In this document: in pieces, positions 8,389 to 18,449 of the stretch
Position numbering within the stretch: position 1 is the first letter of the stretch
Layout of the letters: each line of letters starts with the position of its first letter
Origin: Streptomyces sp. DG1A-41
GTDB lineage: Bacteria > Actinomycetota > Actinomycetes > Streptomycetales > Streptomycetaceae
Direction: 5' to 3'
Length of the DNA: 64,000 nt
NCBI RefSeq assembly: GCF_037055355.1
Contig: NZ_CP146350.1
Span: 5,045,001-5,109,000, forward strand
Notes under the pieces: model-generated
Database searches by the model: none
Seen by the model: only the letters and a program-made list of their open reading frames with translations
Told to the model about the DNA's origin: nothing
Program-made: the position numbers and the translations under genes

Positions 8389-8417
8389 GGGGAACCTGTC
8401 GTTCGCAAGGGTTCCCC
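8389..8417. promoter_or_regulatory. Hairpin in the etfD leader
   Basis: GGGGAACC (8389-8396) and GGTTCCCC (8410-8417) form perfect 8-bp arms with a 13-nt loop, 33 bp upstream of the etfD start. It could be a leader stem-loop or a protein-binding site. Confidence 0.45.
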
Positions 8418-8421
8418 GAGA

Positions 8422-8435
8422 TTACTAAGCGGTAA
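8422..8435. promoter_or_regulatory. Candidate TetR-type operator (TTAC-N6-GTAA)
   Basis: TTACTAAGCGGTAA is an inverted repeat 66 bp upstream of the etfD start. TTAC-N6-GTAA sites are bound by TetR-family regulators of fatty-acid metabolism in actinobacteria (established for FasR/FadR-type regulators, as I recall). This would fit an ETF:quinone reductase. No such regulator is encoded in the window. Confidence 0.4.
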
Positions 8436-8597
8436 CTTATGCAGTCCGTCTGAGACTACCCCTATCTTCCGCCGCACTGTAGCCGGGTGGGCAGTGATCT
8501 GAATCGCTGAGGGTTGCCTCATGAACCGTAGGGAGCCGGTCGGCCATCCCGTCGTGTTATTCGTACCGAATTGTCATAGTGTGCCTAACTTATATCC

Positions 8598-9609
8598 GTG
8601 CTCTACGGGATCACCGCCGCCGCCACCGCCCTCCTCCTCACCGCCCTGCTCGCAGCCGTCCTCCGGATCCCCGCCCTGCGCCTCGGGGTCCTCGACCGAC
8701 GGCGGCAGCGGGACGTGCCGCTGTCCGGCGGTGTGGCCGTGGTGGTCGTCACCGGGTCGGTCGTGGCCGTCGAGGACTGGGCGTCGGCTGGGAGCGGGAT
8801 CGGCGGGCTGCTCGTCGCGGGTGGTGTGGTCGCCCTGCTCGGGCTCGTCGACGATGTGTGGCGGCTGCGGCGGCGGGTGCTGGTCGCCGGTACGGCTCTG
8901 GCGGCCGCGTGTGTCGTGCCGTACGCCGAGGCCGGGGTGGGGGCCGGGCTGCTCGGGGTCGCATGGATCGTGGGGGTGACGTTCGCCTTCCGGGGGCTCG
9001 ACCACGCCGACGGGCTCGCGGGGACCGTCGGGGTGGTCACCGCCTTCGGGGTGGCGGCCTGCGCGGCGGATCGACGTGATGGACGGGATCGCGGTGCTGA
9101 TGAGCGTCCTGGCCGCCGCGCTGACCGGGTTCCTGCTCCACAACTGGCATCCCGCGCGCGTGGCGCTGGGGAGTTGCGGGTCCATGTCCGCGGGGTTCGT
9201 GATCGCCCTCGGTCTCGTGCACGTCCGGGCCGGGTGGGGGCTCGGGGAGAGCGCGGGGGTGCTCTTCGCGCTGACGGCCCTGGTGAGCGCCGACGTCGTA
9301 CTCGTCCTGCTGACGCGACGGTGGGGCGGGCGGCCCGTCGTCCGCGGCGGGCCGGACCATCTCGCGCACCGGCTGCGGCGGCTCGGGCTGACCGTGCCCG
9401 GGGTGACTCTGCTGCTGGGGGCCGGGGCGTTCTCCGGTGTGCTCGTCGGGGTACTCGCGCACGCCGGCTGGGTCGGGGGCGACGCCCTGTGGTGGGTGGC
9501 GGGAGTGGCTCTCGTAGCTGTGTTCGCCCTCTCCCGTGTTCCTGTGTACGCCGATCTACGCCCCGTATCGTCGCAGGTCAGAGCGTCATTGCGTGTAAGG
9601 AACGGATAA
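8598..9609 (+). pseudogene. MraY/WecA-like polyprenyl-phosphate sugar-phosphotransferase, frameshifted
   Basis: Begins at GTG 8598 with a hydrophobic helix. It continues with the family motifs GLVDDVWRLRRR (Mg-binding DD) and FRGLDHADGLAGTVGV up to about 9065. The frame then changes by one extra base (or two missing) and continues as VMDGIAVLMSVLAAALTG, FLLHNWHPARVALGSCGSMS (the HxP/G-GS loop) and further membrane helices to TAA 9607-9609. About 335 residues in total, close to the family length. Intact members transfer sugar-1-phosphate to undecaprenyl phosphate at the membrane for wall or teichoic polymers. The gene lies immediately upstream of dnaK but is not part of its operon. No clear ribosome site precedes the GTG. 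Confidence 0.7.
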
Positions 9610-9611
9610 GA

Positions 9612-9632
9612 CTTGAGCCCGGTCGACTCAGC
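9612..9632. promoter_or_regulatory. HAIR-like HspR operator, upstream copy
   Basis: CTTGAGC-N7-ACTCAGC, two mismatches from the HAIR consensus CTTGAGT-N7-ACTCAAG. It lies 31 bp before the perfect copy. Multiple HspR sites at the dnaK promoter are known in S. coelicolor. Confidence 0.7.
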
Positions 9633-9640
9633 TCTGTTGA

Positions 9641-12210
<2,570 letters not shown>

Positions 12211-12246
12211 CGTCATAGCGGACGAAGGGAAGGAGGGGCGTCGAGG

Positions 12247-13428
12247 ATGAGCACCAAGGACTTCATCGAGAAGGACTACTACAAGGTCCTCGGCGTCCCC
12301 AAGGACGCCACCGAGGCCGAGATCAAGAAGGCGTACCGGAAGCTCGCCCGCGAGTACCACCCGGACGCCAACAAGGGCAACGTCAAGGCGGAGGAGCGCT
12401 TCAAGGAGATCTCCGAGGCCAACGACATCCTCGGCGATCCCAAGAAGCGCAAGGAGTACGACGAGGCACGCGCCCTCTTCGGCAACGGCGGCTTCCGCCC
12501 GGGGCCCGGCGCGGGCGGCGGCTCCTTCAACTTCGACCTGGGCGACCTCTTCGGAGGCGCCCAGGGCGGCGGCCAGGGAGCCGGCGGTTTCGGCGGTGGA
12601 CTCGGTGACGTCTTCGGGGGCCTGTTCAACCGTGGCGGCGCGGGCGCGGGGACGCGCACGCATCCGCGGCGCGGCCAGGACATCGAGTCCGAGGTCACGC
12701 TGAGCTTCACGGAGGCGATCGAGGGCGCGACCGTCCCGCTGCGGATGTCCTCGCAGTCGCCCTGCAAGGCCTGCTCGGGCACCGGCGACAAGAACGGCAC
12801 ACCGCGGGTGTGCCCGACCTGCGTCGGCACCGGGCAGGTCGCCCGGGGCAGCGGCGGTGGCTTCTCCCTCACCGACCCCTGCCCGGACTGCAAGGGCCGC
12901 GGCCTGATCGCGGAGAACGCCTGCGAGGTCTGCAAGGGCAGCGGCCGGGCCAAGTCCTCGCGGACCATGCAGGTGCGCATCCCCGCGGGCGTCAGCGACG
13001 GCCAGCGGATCCGGCTGCGCGGCAAGGGAGCGCCGGGCGAGCGCGGCGGCCCGGCGGGCGATCTGTACGTGGTCGTGCACGTCGACTCCCACCCGGTGTT
13101 CGGCCGCAAGGACGACAACCTCACCGTCACCGTCCCGGTGACCTTCGCCGAGGCGGCCCTCGGCGGCGAGGTCCGGGTGCCGACGCTGGGCGGCCCGCCC
13201 GTCACGCTGAAGCTGCCGCCGGGCACGCCCAACGGCCGCACCATGCGCGCCCGGGGCAAGGGCGCGGTCCGCAAGGACGGCACCCGCGGCGACCTTCTGG
13301 TCACCGTCGAGGTGAGTGTTCCGAGGGACCTGACGGGGAAGGCTCGTGACGCACTCGAGGCGTATCGCGAGGCGACCGCGGGTGAGGATCCGCGGGCGGA
13401 GCTGTTCCAGGCCGCGAAGGGAGCATGA
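12247..13428 (+). CDS. dnaJ: Co-chaperone DnaJ (type I Hsp40)
   Basis: 393 residues. The J domain at about 9-75 has the HPD triad at 38-40. A Gly/Phe-rich region follows (PGPGAGGGSFNFDLGDLF). The zinc domain has four CxxCxGxG repeats (CKACSGTG, CPTCVGTG, CPDCKGRG, CEVCKGSG). Two C-terminal substrate-binding beta-sandwich domains come last. It stimulates DnaK ATPase and delivers clients. ATG 12247 is preceded by AAGGAGGGG at 9-17 nt. The start MSTKDFIEKDYYKVLGV is that of the operon-encoded DnaJ1 of Streptomyces. Its TGA overlaps the hspR ATG by 4 bp. Confidence 0.97.
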   Translation: MSTKDFIEKDYYKVLGVPKDATEAEIKKAYRKLAREYHPDANKGNVKAEERFKEISEANDILGDPKKRKEYDEARALFGNGGFRPGPGAGGGSFNFDLGDLFGGAQGGGQGAGGFGGGLGDVFGGLFNRGGAGAGTRTHPRRGQDIESEVTLSFTEAIEGATVPLRMSSQSPCKACSGTGDKNGTPRVCPTCVGTGQVARGSGGGFSLTDPCPDCKGRGLIAENACEVCKGSGRAKSSRTMQVRIPAGVSDGQRIRLRGKGAPGERGGPAGDLYVVVHVDSHPVFGRKDDNLTVTVPVTFAEAALGGEVRVPTLGGPPVTLKLPPGTPNGRTMRARGKGAVRKDGTRGDLLVTVEVSVPRDLTGKARDALEAYREATAGEDPRAELFQAAKGA

Positions 13429-13885
13429 GTCAGATGGACGGTCGTCGACGCAATCCGTATGAACTGACCGAGGAGACCCCGGTCTACGTCATCTCGGTGG
13501 CGGCCCAGCTGTCCGGCCTGCACCCGCAGACCCTGCGCCAGTACGACCGTCTGGGCCTGGTGTCCCCGGACCGCACCGCCGGCCGGGCCGGCGCTACTCG
13601 GCCCGTGACATCGAACTGCTCCGCCAGGTGCAGCAGTTGTCGCAGGACGAGGGCATCAACCTGGCGGGCATCAAGCGCATCATCGAACTGGAGAACCAGG
13701 TCGCCGCGCTCCAGGCCCGGGTGGCCGAGCTGGAGGACGCGCTCGACGGCGCGGCGGCGGCCATGCGCCAGCGCGAGGCGGCGGTGCACGCGTCGTACCG
13801 CCGTGACCTGGTGCCGTACCAGGAGGTCCAGCAGACCAGTGCGCTGGTGGTGTGGCGGCCGAAGCGGCAGCAGCAGTCGGACTGA
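13425..13885 (+). pseudogene. hspR: Heat-shock repressor HspR, frameshifted as read
   Basis: A MerR-type regulator. Frame one from ATG 13425 gives MDGRRRNPYELTEETPVYVI and the helix-turn-helix SGLHPQTLRQYDRLGLVSPD, then breaks at about 13590 inside the motif that should read RGRRYSARDIELLRQ. The remainder (VQQLSQDEGINLAGIKRIIE, a coiled coil, and YQEVQQTSALVVWRP) continues one frame over to TGA 13883-13885. Restoring a single G in the G-run of CGGGCCGGCGC yields a normal protein of about 152 residues. HspR represses this operon and clpB through HAIR sites. If the break were real, both regulons should be derepressed. A sequencing indel is more likely. Confidence 0.88.
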
Positions 13886-13904
13886 CGCGCGTACGCCTGC
13901 TGAG

Positions 13905-13932
13905 AGGGGCCGGGAGGAGACTTCCGGCCCCT
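13905..13932 (+). terminator. Terminator of the dnaK operon
   Basis: An 11-bp stem with one mismatch (13905-13915 with 13922-13932, loop GGAGAC) followed by TTCG, 19 bp after the hspR stop. Confidence 0.75.
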
Positions 13933-14157
13933 TTCGTGTGTCTTGGGCCGTTTTCGCTGGGTCTCCTGTGGATGACCTGCCGGTGCAGCGCACTTGGAGA
14001 CGATTCCGCAGAGTCTTCACAACTGCTGCGGAGCGTGGTGTTGTCATCTCGTTAAGTGGTTCCGCTTGACGCTGAGGGGCGCGCCCGCGTTGGCTTTTCA
14101 GTCACATGGGCCCAAAGCTGTGCCCACGTCCGAATCACACGCGAAGTGAGCTCCCGC

Positions 14158-15267
14158 ATGCGTCGTCGTATCTCCATATCCGTGGCCGCGGCCACGATGT
14201 CCGTCACGCTCGCCGGCTGCGGCGCGCTCAACGCGACCGGGAGCAGTGACGACGCGAGCCCGACCAAGGGCAACGACATCACGGTGGGCCTGCTGCTCCC
14301 GGAGAAGGCGAACACGCGGTACGAGAACTTCGACTACCCCATCATCAAGACGAAGGTCGAGTCCCTCACCAACGACCGGGGCCGCGTCGAGTACGCCAAC
14401 GCCGACGCGAGCGCCGAAACGCAGGCGGCCCAGCTCCAGCAGATGATCGACGACCGGGTCGACGTGATCCTGCTGGACGCGGTCGACGCGCACGCCATCG
14501 CGAGCGGCGTGCGTAAGGCCAAGGAGGCGGGCATCCCGGTCATCGCCTACGACCGGCTGGCCGAGGGCCCGATCGACGCGTACATCTCCTTCGACAACGA
14601 ACTGGTCGGCGAGGTCCAGGGGCGCACCCTGCTGGAGGCCATCGGCGAGAAGGCGAGCCTCTCCGACAAGATCGTCATGATGAACGGCTCGTCGACGGAC
14701 CCGAACGCCAAGCAGTTCAAGGCCGGTGCGCTGTCCGAACTGAACGGCAAGGTGACGATCGCCCAGTCCTTCGACACCAAGGACTGGAAGCCGGAGAACG
14801 CGCAGGCCAACATGGCCGAGGCGATCGAGAAGATCGGCAAGGACAACATCGCCGCGGTGTACTCCGCCAACGACGGCATGGCGGGCGGCATCGTCAAGGC
14901 ACTGGAGGCCGCGGGCGTGACCGACCTGCCGCCGATCACCGGGCAGGACGCGGAACTCCCGGCGGTGCAGCGGATCATCACCGGTGAGCAGTACATGAGC
15001 GTGTACAAGTCGTACCCGCAGGAGGCCGAGAACGCCGCGGAGATGGCCGTGGCCAAGGTCCAGGGCCGCGACATCCAGTTCGCCGCCCTCACCCGCGACA
15101 GGGTCGACAGCCCGACCCACAAGGGCATCCCGGCCCAGCTCGTGCCCGTGGTCGCGCTGACCCGGGAGAACATCAAGGACACGGTCGTCGCCGACGACGT
15201 CTACAAGCTGTCGGACATCTGCACGGCGAAGTACAAGGCGGCTTGCCAGGCGATCGGCCTGAAGTAG
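14158..15267 (+). CDS. Sugar ABC transporter substrate-binding lipoprotein (XylF/ChvE-like)
   Basis: 369 residues. A lipoprotein signal peptide (MRRRISISVAAATMSVTLAGC, lipobox LAGC with the lipidated Cys at about 21) is followed by a periplasmic-binding fold of the type-I sugar-binding group: ITVGLLLPEKANTRYENFDY, IDDRVDVILLDAVDAHAIAS, KEAGIPVIAYDRLAEGPIDA and PPITGQDAELPAVQRIITGE. Members bind xylose or related sugars outside the membrane and feed an ABC importer. No ATPase or permease follows. The DNA downstream is a series of fragments, one of them a second copy of part of this gene's 3' end (16238-16275). The start has AGTGAG 7 nt upstream. As read it is an orphan receptor, perhaps served by a transporter elsewhere. 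Confidence 0.88.
   Translation: MRRRISISVAAATMSVTLAGCGALNATGSSDDASPTKGNDITVGLLLPEKANTRYENFDYPIIKTKVESLTNDRGRVEYANADASAETQAAQLQQMIDDRVDVILLDAVDAHAIASGVRKAKEAGIPVIAYDRLAEGPIDAYISFDNELVGEVQGRTLLEAIGEKASLSDKIVMMNGSSTDPNAKQFKAGALSELNGKVTIAQSFDTKDWKPENAQANMAEAIEKIGKDNIAAVYSANDGMAGGIVKALEAAGVTDLPPITGQDAELPAVQRIITGEQYMSVYKSYPQEAENAAEMAVAKVQGRDIQFAALTRDRVDSPTHKGIPAQLVPVVALTRENIKDTVVADDVYKLSDICTAKYKAACQAIGLK
15136..15174. repeat. 39-bp repeat within substrate-binding gene, copy 1
   Basis: This stretch of the binding-protein gene recurs at 16238-16275 with one deleted base and one substitution, 1.1 kb downstream in degenerate DNA. See the 15268-16300 graveyard. Confidence 0.7.
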
Positions 15268-15378
15268 CCGGGTCTCGAAGTAGCCGGGGCTCCGTCTCCG
15301 GAGGCACTGACGCGGGACTGCCAACCTCGCCTGCCATCCGCGCTGCGCGAGAGCGCGCGGTGGGCGCGGTGTCCTGGC

Positions 15379-15516
15379 GTGGTGGACGAGGTGGCCGCCG
15401 AGTTCTGCGACCGCCTGTCGCGCACGCTCGGCGAGATCTACGCGGGCAAGCAGCGCGGCGACCGGGATGATGCGAAGGCGTCGAAGCTGCTGAACGACCG
15501 CCGCTTCGACAAGTAG
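15379..15516 (+). pseudogene. Orphan C-terminal gene fragment, 45 codons
   Basis: A GTG-initiated stretch with good Streptomyces codon bias reading VVDEVAAEFCDRLSRTLGEI and ending AKASKLLNDRRFDK before TAG. It looks like the last exon-sized piece of a longer protein whose upstream part is missing. I do not recognise the parent family. It begins about 110 bp after the substrate-binding gene and is followed by two more broken genes. Confidence 0.4.
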
Positions 15517-15520
15517 CAAA

Positions 15521-15966
15521 GTGTTCGGCGCGTCGACCGACGTACGGACAGGAACGAGCGTGACGTGGAGGCTGACCACGACCGGCCCGGCCACGGCAGA
15601 GACACAGGAGCAGCCGCTGTACAGGAGAACTTCGTCCTGGTGCACGCGACCGACGAGCGGTCCGCCAGAGAGCGGGTCGAGCGGCGGGTGCGCGGGGCGG
15701 AGACAAGCTACCTGAACGACCGGCAGGAGACGGTCACCTGGTGGCTCCGGGCGATCGTCGACGTGAAGGAGGCCGAGGACACCGACCTCGGTGGAGATGC
15801 CGACCTGTACATGCGTCACTTCCGCGACTGGACGGCGTACGAGCGGGTGGAGCCACTGCTCGCTCGCGAGAGCGACGGCGCCTGGCCGCGCCCAGCCACT
15901 CGGCACGGGCCGGGTATGGGAGCCGTGAACCGGAGCGCCGCGCCTGGCTGCGTACCGGGCATGTGA
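15521..15966 (+). pseudogene. DUF4288-type protein, frameshifted and with altered C-terminus
   Basis: Frame one gives TWRLTTTGPATAETQEQPLY, then one base is missing at about 15626. The second frame continues with ENFVLVHATDERSARERVER, ETSYLNDRQETVTWWLRAIV and GDADLYMRHFRDWTAYERVE. These are the strand-helix-strand blocks I associate with DUF4288 (small, about 100-120 aa, unknown role). After EPLLARES the frame runs on for about 35 unrelated codons, so the natural stop is also lost. A broken remnant. Confidence 0.55.
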
Positions 15967-15969
15967 CAC

Positions 15970-16246
15970 GACACGACAGCCGCCGCATCGTCACCGTGCC
16001 GCTGTTCCTGGGCTCCCTCGGCTCCTCGGAGGCGAAGGCCGGACAGACCTTCGAAGTGTTCCGGAACGTCACGCTGGCGTTCTGGGGCGTGCTCGTCCCG
16101 ATGACGACGGGTCTCGCCGCGGCGCTCTCGGTGTGAGCGGACCAGGACGCCTGGCGGCTCCTGCTCTCCTACGGCGTGCCGCGCGGCCGGTACTTCGTGG
16201 GGGAGGTGGCGGGCTGTCCATGACGGCGATGGCGACGCAGCTCGTG
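15970..16246 (+). pseudogene. ABC-2-type permease relic
   Basis: One frame reads IVTVPLFLGSLGSSEAKAGQ, FRNVTLAFWGVLVPMTTGLA and AALSV, then a TGA, then DQDAWRLLLSYGVPRGRYFV. After a missing G it continues in the next frame as LSMTAMATQLV. The hydrophobic helix followed by W-x-x-LLS-x-x-VPRGR-x-x matches the middle of lantibiotic-type (EpiE/MrsE-like) ABC permeases. An internal stop, a frameshift and absent ends make it a fragment of perhaps 90 codons out of about 230-250. Confidence 0.5.
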
Positions 16247-16275
16247 CCCGTGGTCGCCTGACGCGGGAGAACATC
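16238..16275. repeat. 39-bp repeat, copy 2 (relic of a binding-protein gene 3' end)
   Basis: Matches 15136-15174 except for one missing G and one C-to-G change. The ABC-permease relic fuses directly into it, which suggests an illegitimate recombination junction in or near 16238. Confidence 0.7.
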
Positions 16276-16453
16276 CGGCGGGATTCGGTCACCCCCCGGC
16301 CACGTGTTGCAACGCGACGAGCTGAGGCGCGGATATACCGGCGTGCACCGGTGGTTTCCGGCGAGGGCGGCGCGGGGAGCCGTGTTGCGGAGCAGGTCCG
16401 GTCCGCGCATAGTTGCGCTGCGGAGGACGGCGAAACCGGGGGTGGGATCGGCG

Positions 16454-17497
16454 ATGGCCGGGCACGGGGCGGAGGAGCATCCACATGGTGCCGACCGACT
16501 GTGCGAGGCGGGGGATCGCGTGTATTCCCGGGCGGTACGGCGGGGCCGTGTGCCGCGCCGGGACGCCGAACCGGTGCCCTGCCTGCTGGAACTCGCCCTG
16601 CTGCACCCGGACCCCGACGACATGGACTGGCTGGTGCCGACCCCCCCGCAGGAGGTCATGACCCGGCTGCTGCGCGGGATGTACGACGAGGTCAGCGCGA
16701 GTCAGCGGCGGGTGGGTTCGGCCGTGGCGGCGTTCGAGTGGTACGCCGGGCTGGGGCGTCGGACGCAGCCGGCCCCGTGGGCGAGCGAGGGCTCGGCGAT
16801 CCGGGTGCTGGACGGCCTCGCCCGGATCCAGGCCGCGATGGACGAGGCGACCCAGGCGTGCACCACCGAGGTGCTCACGGTCCAGCCCGGCGGTATCCGG
16901 CGCGAGGCGGAACTCTCCGAGGGGCTGCACCGGGCGCTGGCGCTGCGCGGCCGTGGGGTGCGGATGCGGGACCTGTACACGCATGTCGCCCGGCACGGGC
17001 AGGGGCTGCTGAACTATCTGGAGCTGATGGGCGACGCGGTGGAGGCGCGCACGCTGGACGAGGTGATCGACCGGCTGATCCTCTTCGACCGGACGGTGGC
17101 CTTCATCCCCGCCAACACCGACCGCACGATGGCCCTGGAGCTACGGCACCCGGCGATCGTCGAGTACCTGGTCACGGTCTTCGAGCGCCTGTGGCGCCTC
17201 GCCATCCCGCTGACCGCCCCGCTCCCCGACACCGGCATCGAGGGCATCTCCCACCGCGAGCAGTCCATCGCCGCGCTGCTGGCGGAGGGCCACCAGGACG
17301 CGGTGATCGCGGAACGACTGGGGATAAGTGTGCGGACCTGCCGGGCCCATATCGCCCGGCTGTCGGAGACGCTGGGGGCGGCGAGTCGTACGCAGTTGGG
17401 GGTGCGGATCGCCCAGGTGGGACTGGACGGTCCGCCGCGGCCGGCTGTCTCGCCGACCCTCAGCGTTCCCGGTCAAGAATCCCGGACCGTCCGATGA
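16454..17497 (+). CDS. LuxR-family regulator with TrmB-like sensor domain (paralogue 1)
   Basis: 347 residues. The N-terminal half (LCEAGDRVYSRAVRRGRVPR, then PCLLELALLHPDPDDMDWLV) resembles a winged-helix, TrmB-like entry module. A central domain (TEVLTVQPGG, VRMRDLYTHVARHGQG, EVIDRLILFDRTVAFIPANT) resembles the TrmB/phospholipase-D-like effector domain. The C-terminal LuxR helix-turn-helix is ISHREQSIAALLAEGHQDAV with AERLGISVRTCRAHIARLSE. It is one of three paralogues here. The start chosen is ATG 16454, where homology to the other two begins. A longer frame from 16304 has no family support. Its 3' end overlaps paralogue 2 tail-to-tail by 38 bp. Confidence 0.85.
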   Translation: MAGHGAEEHPHGADRLCEAGDRVYSRAVRRGRVPRRDAEPVPCLLELALLHPDPDDMDWLVPTPPQEVMTRLLRGMYDEVSASQRRVGSAVAAFEWYAGLGRRTQPAPWASEGSAIRVLDGLARIQAAMDEATQACTTEVLTVQPGGIRREAELSEGLHRALALRGRGVRMRDLYTHVARHGQGLLNYLELMGDAVEARTLDEVIDRLILFDRTVAFIPANTDRTMALELRHPAIVEYLVTVFERLWRLAIPLTAPLPDTGIEGISHREQSIAALLAEGHQDAVIAERLGISVRTCRAHIARLSETLGAASRTQLGVRIAQVGLDGPPRPAVSPTLSVPGQESRTVR

Positions 17498-18449
17498 GAT
17501 AGCCCAGTTGGGCCCTGCTCTGGCTGCCCAGCGTCGCCGCGAGCTTGGCGATGTGGACACGGGCGGTGCGGATGTTCATGCCCAGCCGGTCTGCGATGAC
17601 GGCGTCGGTGTGGCCCTCGACGAGGAGGGCGGCGATGGCGCGCTGGCGAGGGGTGATGCCGTCGCAGGAGGGTTGGGGGGCGGCTTGGGGGAACACTGGG
17701 GTGGCGAGGCGCCAGAGGCGGTCGAACGTCGTCGCCAAGTAGCCGACGATGGCCGGGTGGCGGATCTCCAGGGCGAGGCCGCCGTTGCCGTCGGCGGGGA
17801 TGAACGCGAGGTCCCGGTCGACGATGATCAACCGGTCGGTGATTTCGTCAAGCGCACGCGCCTCGATGTCTCCCTTTAGCTGTTCATGGTATGCAGCGGT
17901 GGTGGGTGAGTGGCGGAGGGTGTGCTGGTAGAGGGTGCGGATACGGCCGCCGCGGTCCAGCAGCGTCTGGTCGCGGCGGATGGCGACGGCGTAGGCCGCT
18001 GCGACCCGTTCCCTGGGAAGCGCGGAGCGTGGCTGGATGGTGAGCAGTTCCCGCGATGCGTCTGACAAGGCCTCGGTGATGGCCTTGTTGATCTGCTCCT
18101 TCCCGCTGAGGAGCCTGAGCGTCGGGGTGGCGTCCGCTTCCGCGCGGTGCCCTTCGACGGACATGAGCGGCTCGAAACTCTTGGCCAGCTGTTCCTCCCG
18201 TCGCCGTTCGCGTGCGATCCGTTCCCCCGAAGTCCGCAGTAGCCGGTGGAGGGCGACGGCCGGCGCCACGGGTGCAAGCCGGTGAAAATCGTCGACGGCG
18301 GGGTGCAGCAGGCCTAAGTCCACCAGGCAGGGCGCAGCGTGGGCTGCTTCGGCGGTCACATGCCCTTCGCGCAGGGCCCGTTCGTACAGCTCCGTCCCGG
18401 CGGGGCACAGTTCCTCCGAGTCGTGCTCCGGGTGTGGCGCCGACGTCAC
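17460..18449 (-). CDS. LuxR-family regulator with TrmB-like sensor domain (paralogue 2)
   Basis: 329 residues. Same layout as its neighbours: ELCPAGTELYERALREGHVT and PCLVDLGLLHPAVDDFHRLA at the N-terminus, SRELLTIQPRS and RIRTLYQHTLRHSP with EITDRLIIVDRDLAFIPADG in the middle, and a C-terminal HTH (ITPRQRAIAALLVEGHTDAV, RLGMNIRTARVHIAKLAATL). GTG 18449 overlaps the TGA of paralogue 3 (GTGA), so the two are translationally coupled. A longer frame to 18722 is rejected because it runs antisense through paralogue 3. The ligand is unknown. Confidence 0.85.
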   Translation of the reverse strand: MTSAPHPEHDSEELCPAGTELYERALREGHVTAEAAHAAPCLVDLGLLHPAVDDFHRLAPVAPAVALHRLLRTSGERIARERRREEQLAKSFEPLMSVEGHRAEADATPTLRLLSGKEQINKAITEALSDASRELLTIQPRSALPRERVAAAYAVAIRRDQTLLDRGGRIRTLYQHTLRHSPTTAAYHEQLKGDIEARALDEITDRLIIVDRDLAFIPADGNGGLALEIRHPAIVGYLATTFDRLWRLATPVFPQAAPQPSCDGITPRQRAIAALLVEGHTDAVIADRLGMNIRTARVHIAKLAATLGSQSRAQLGYLIGRSGILDRER

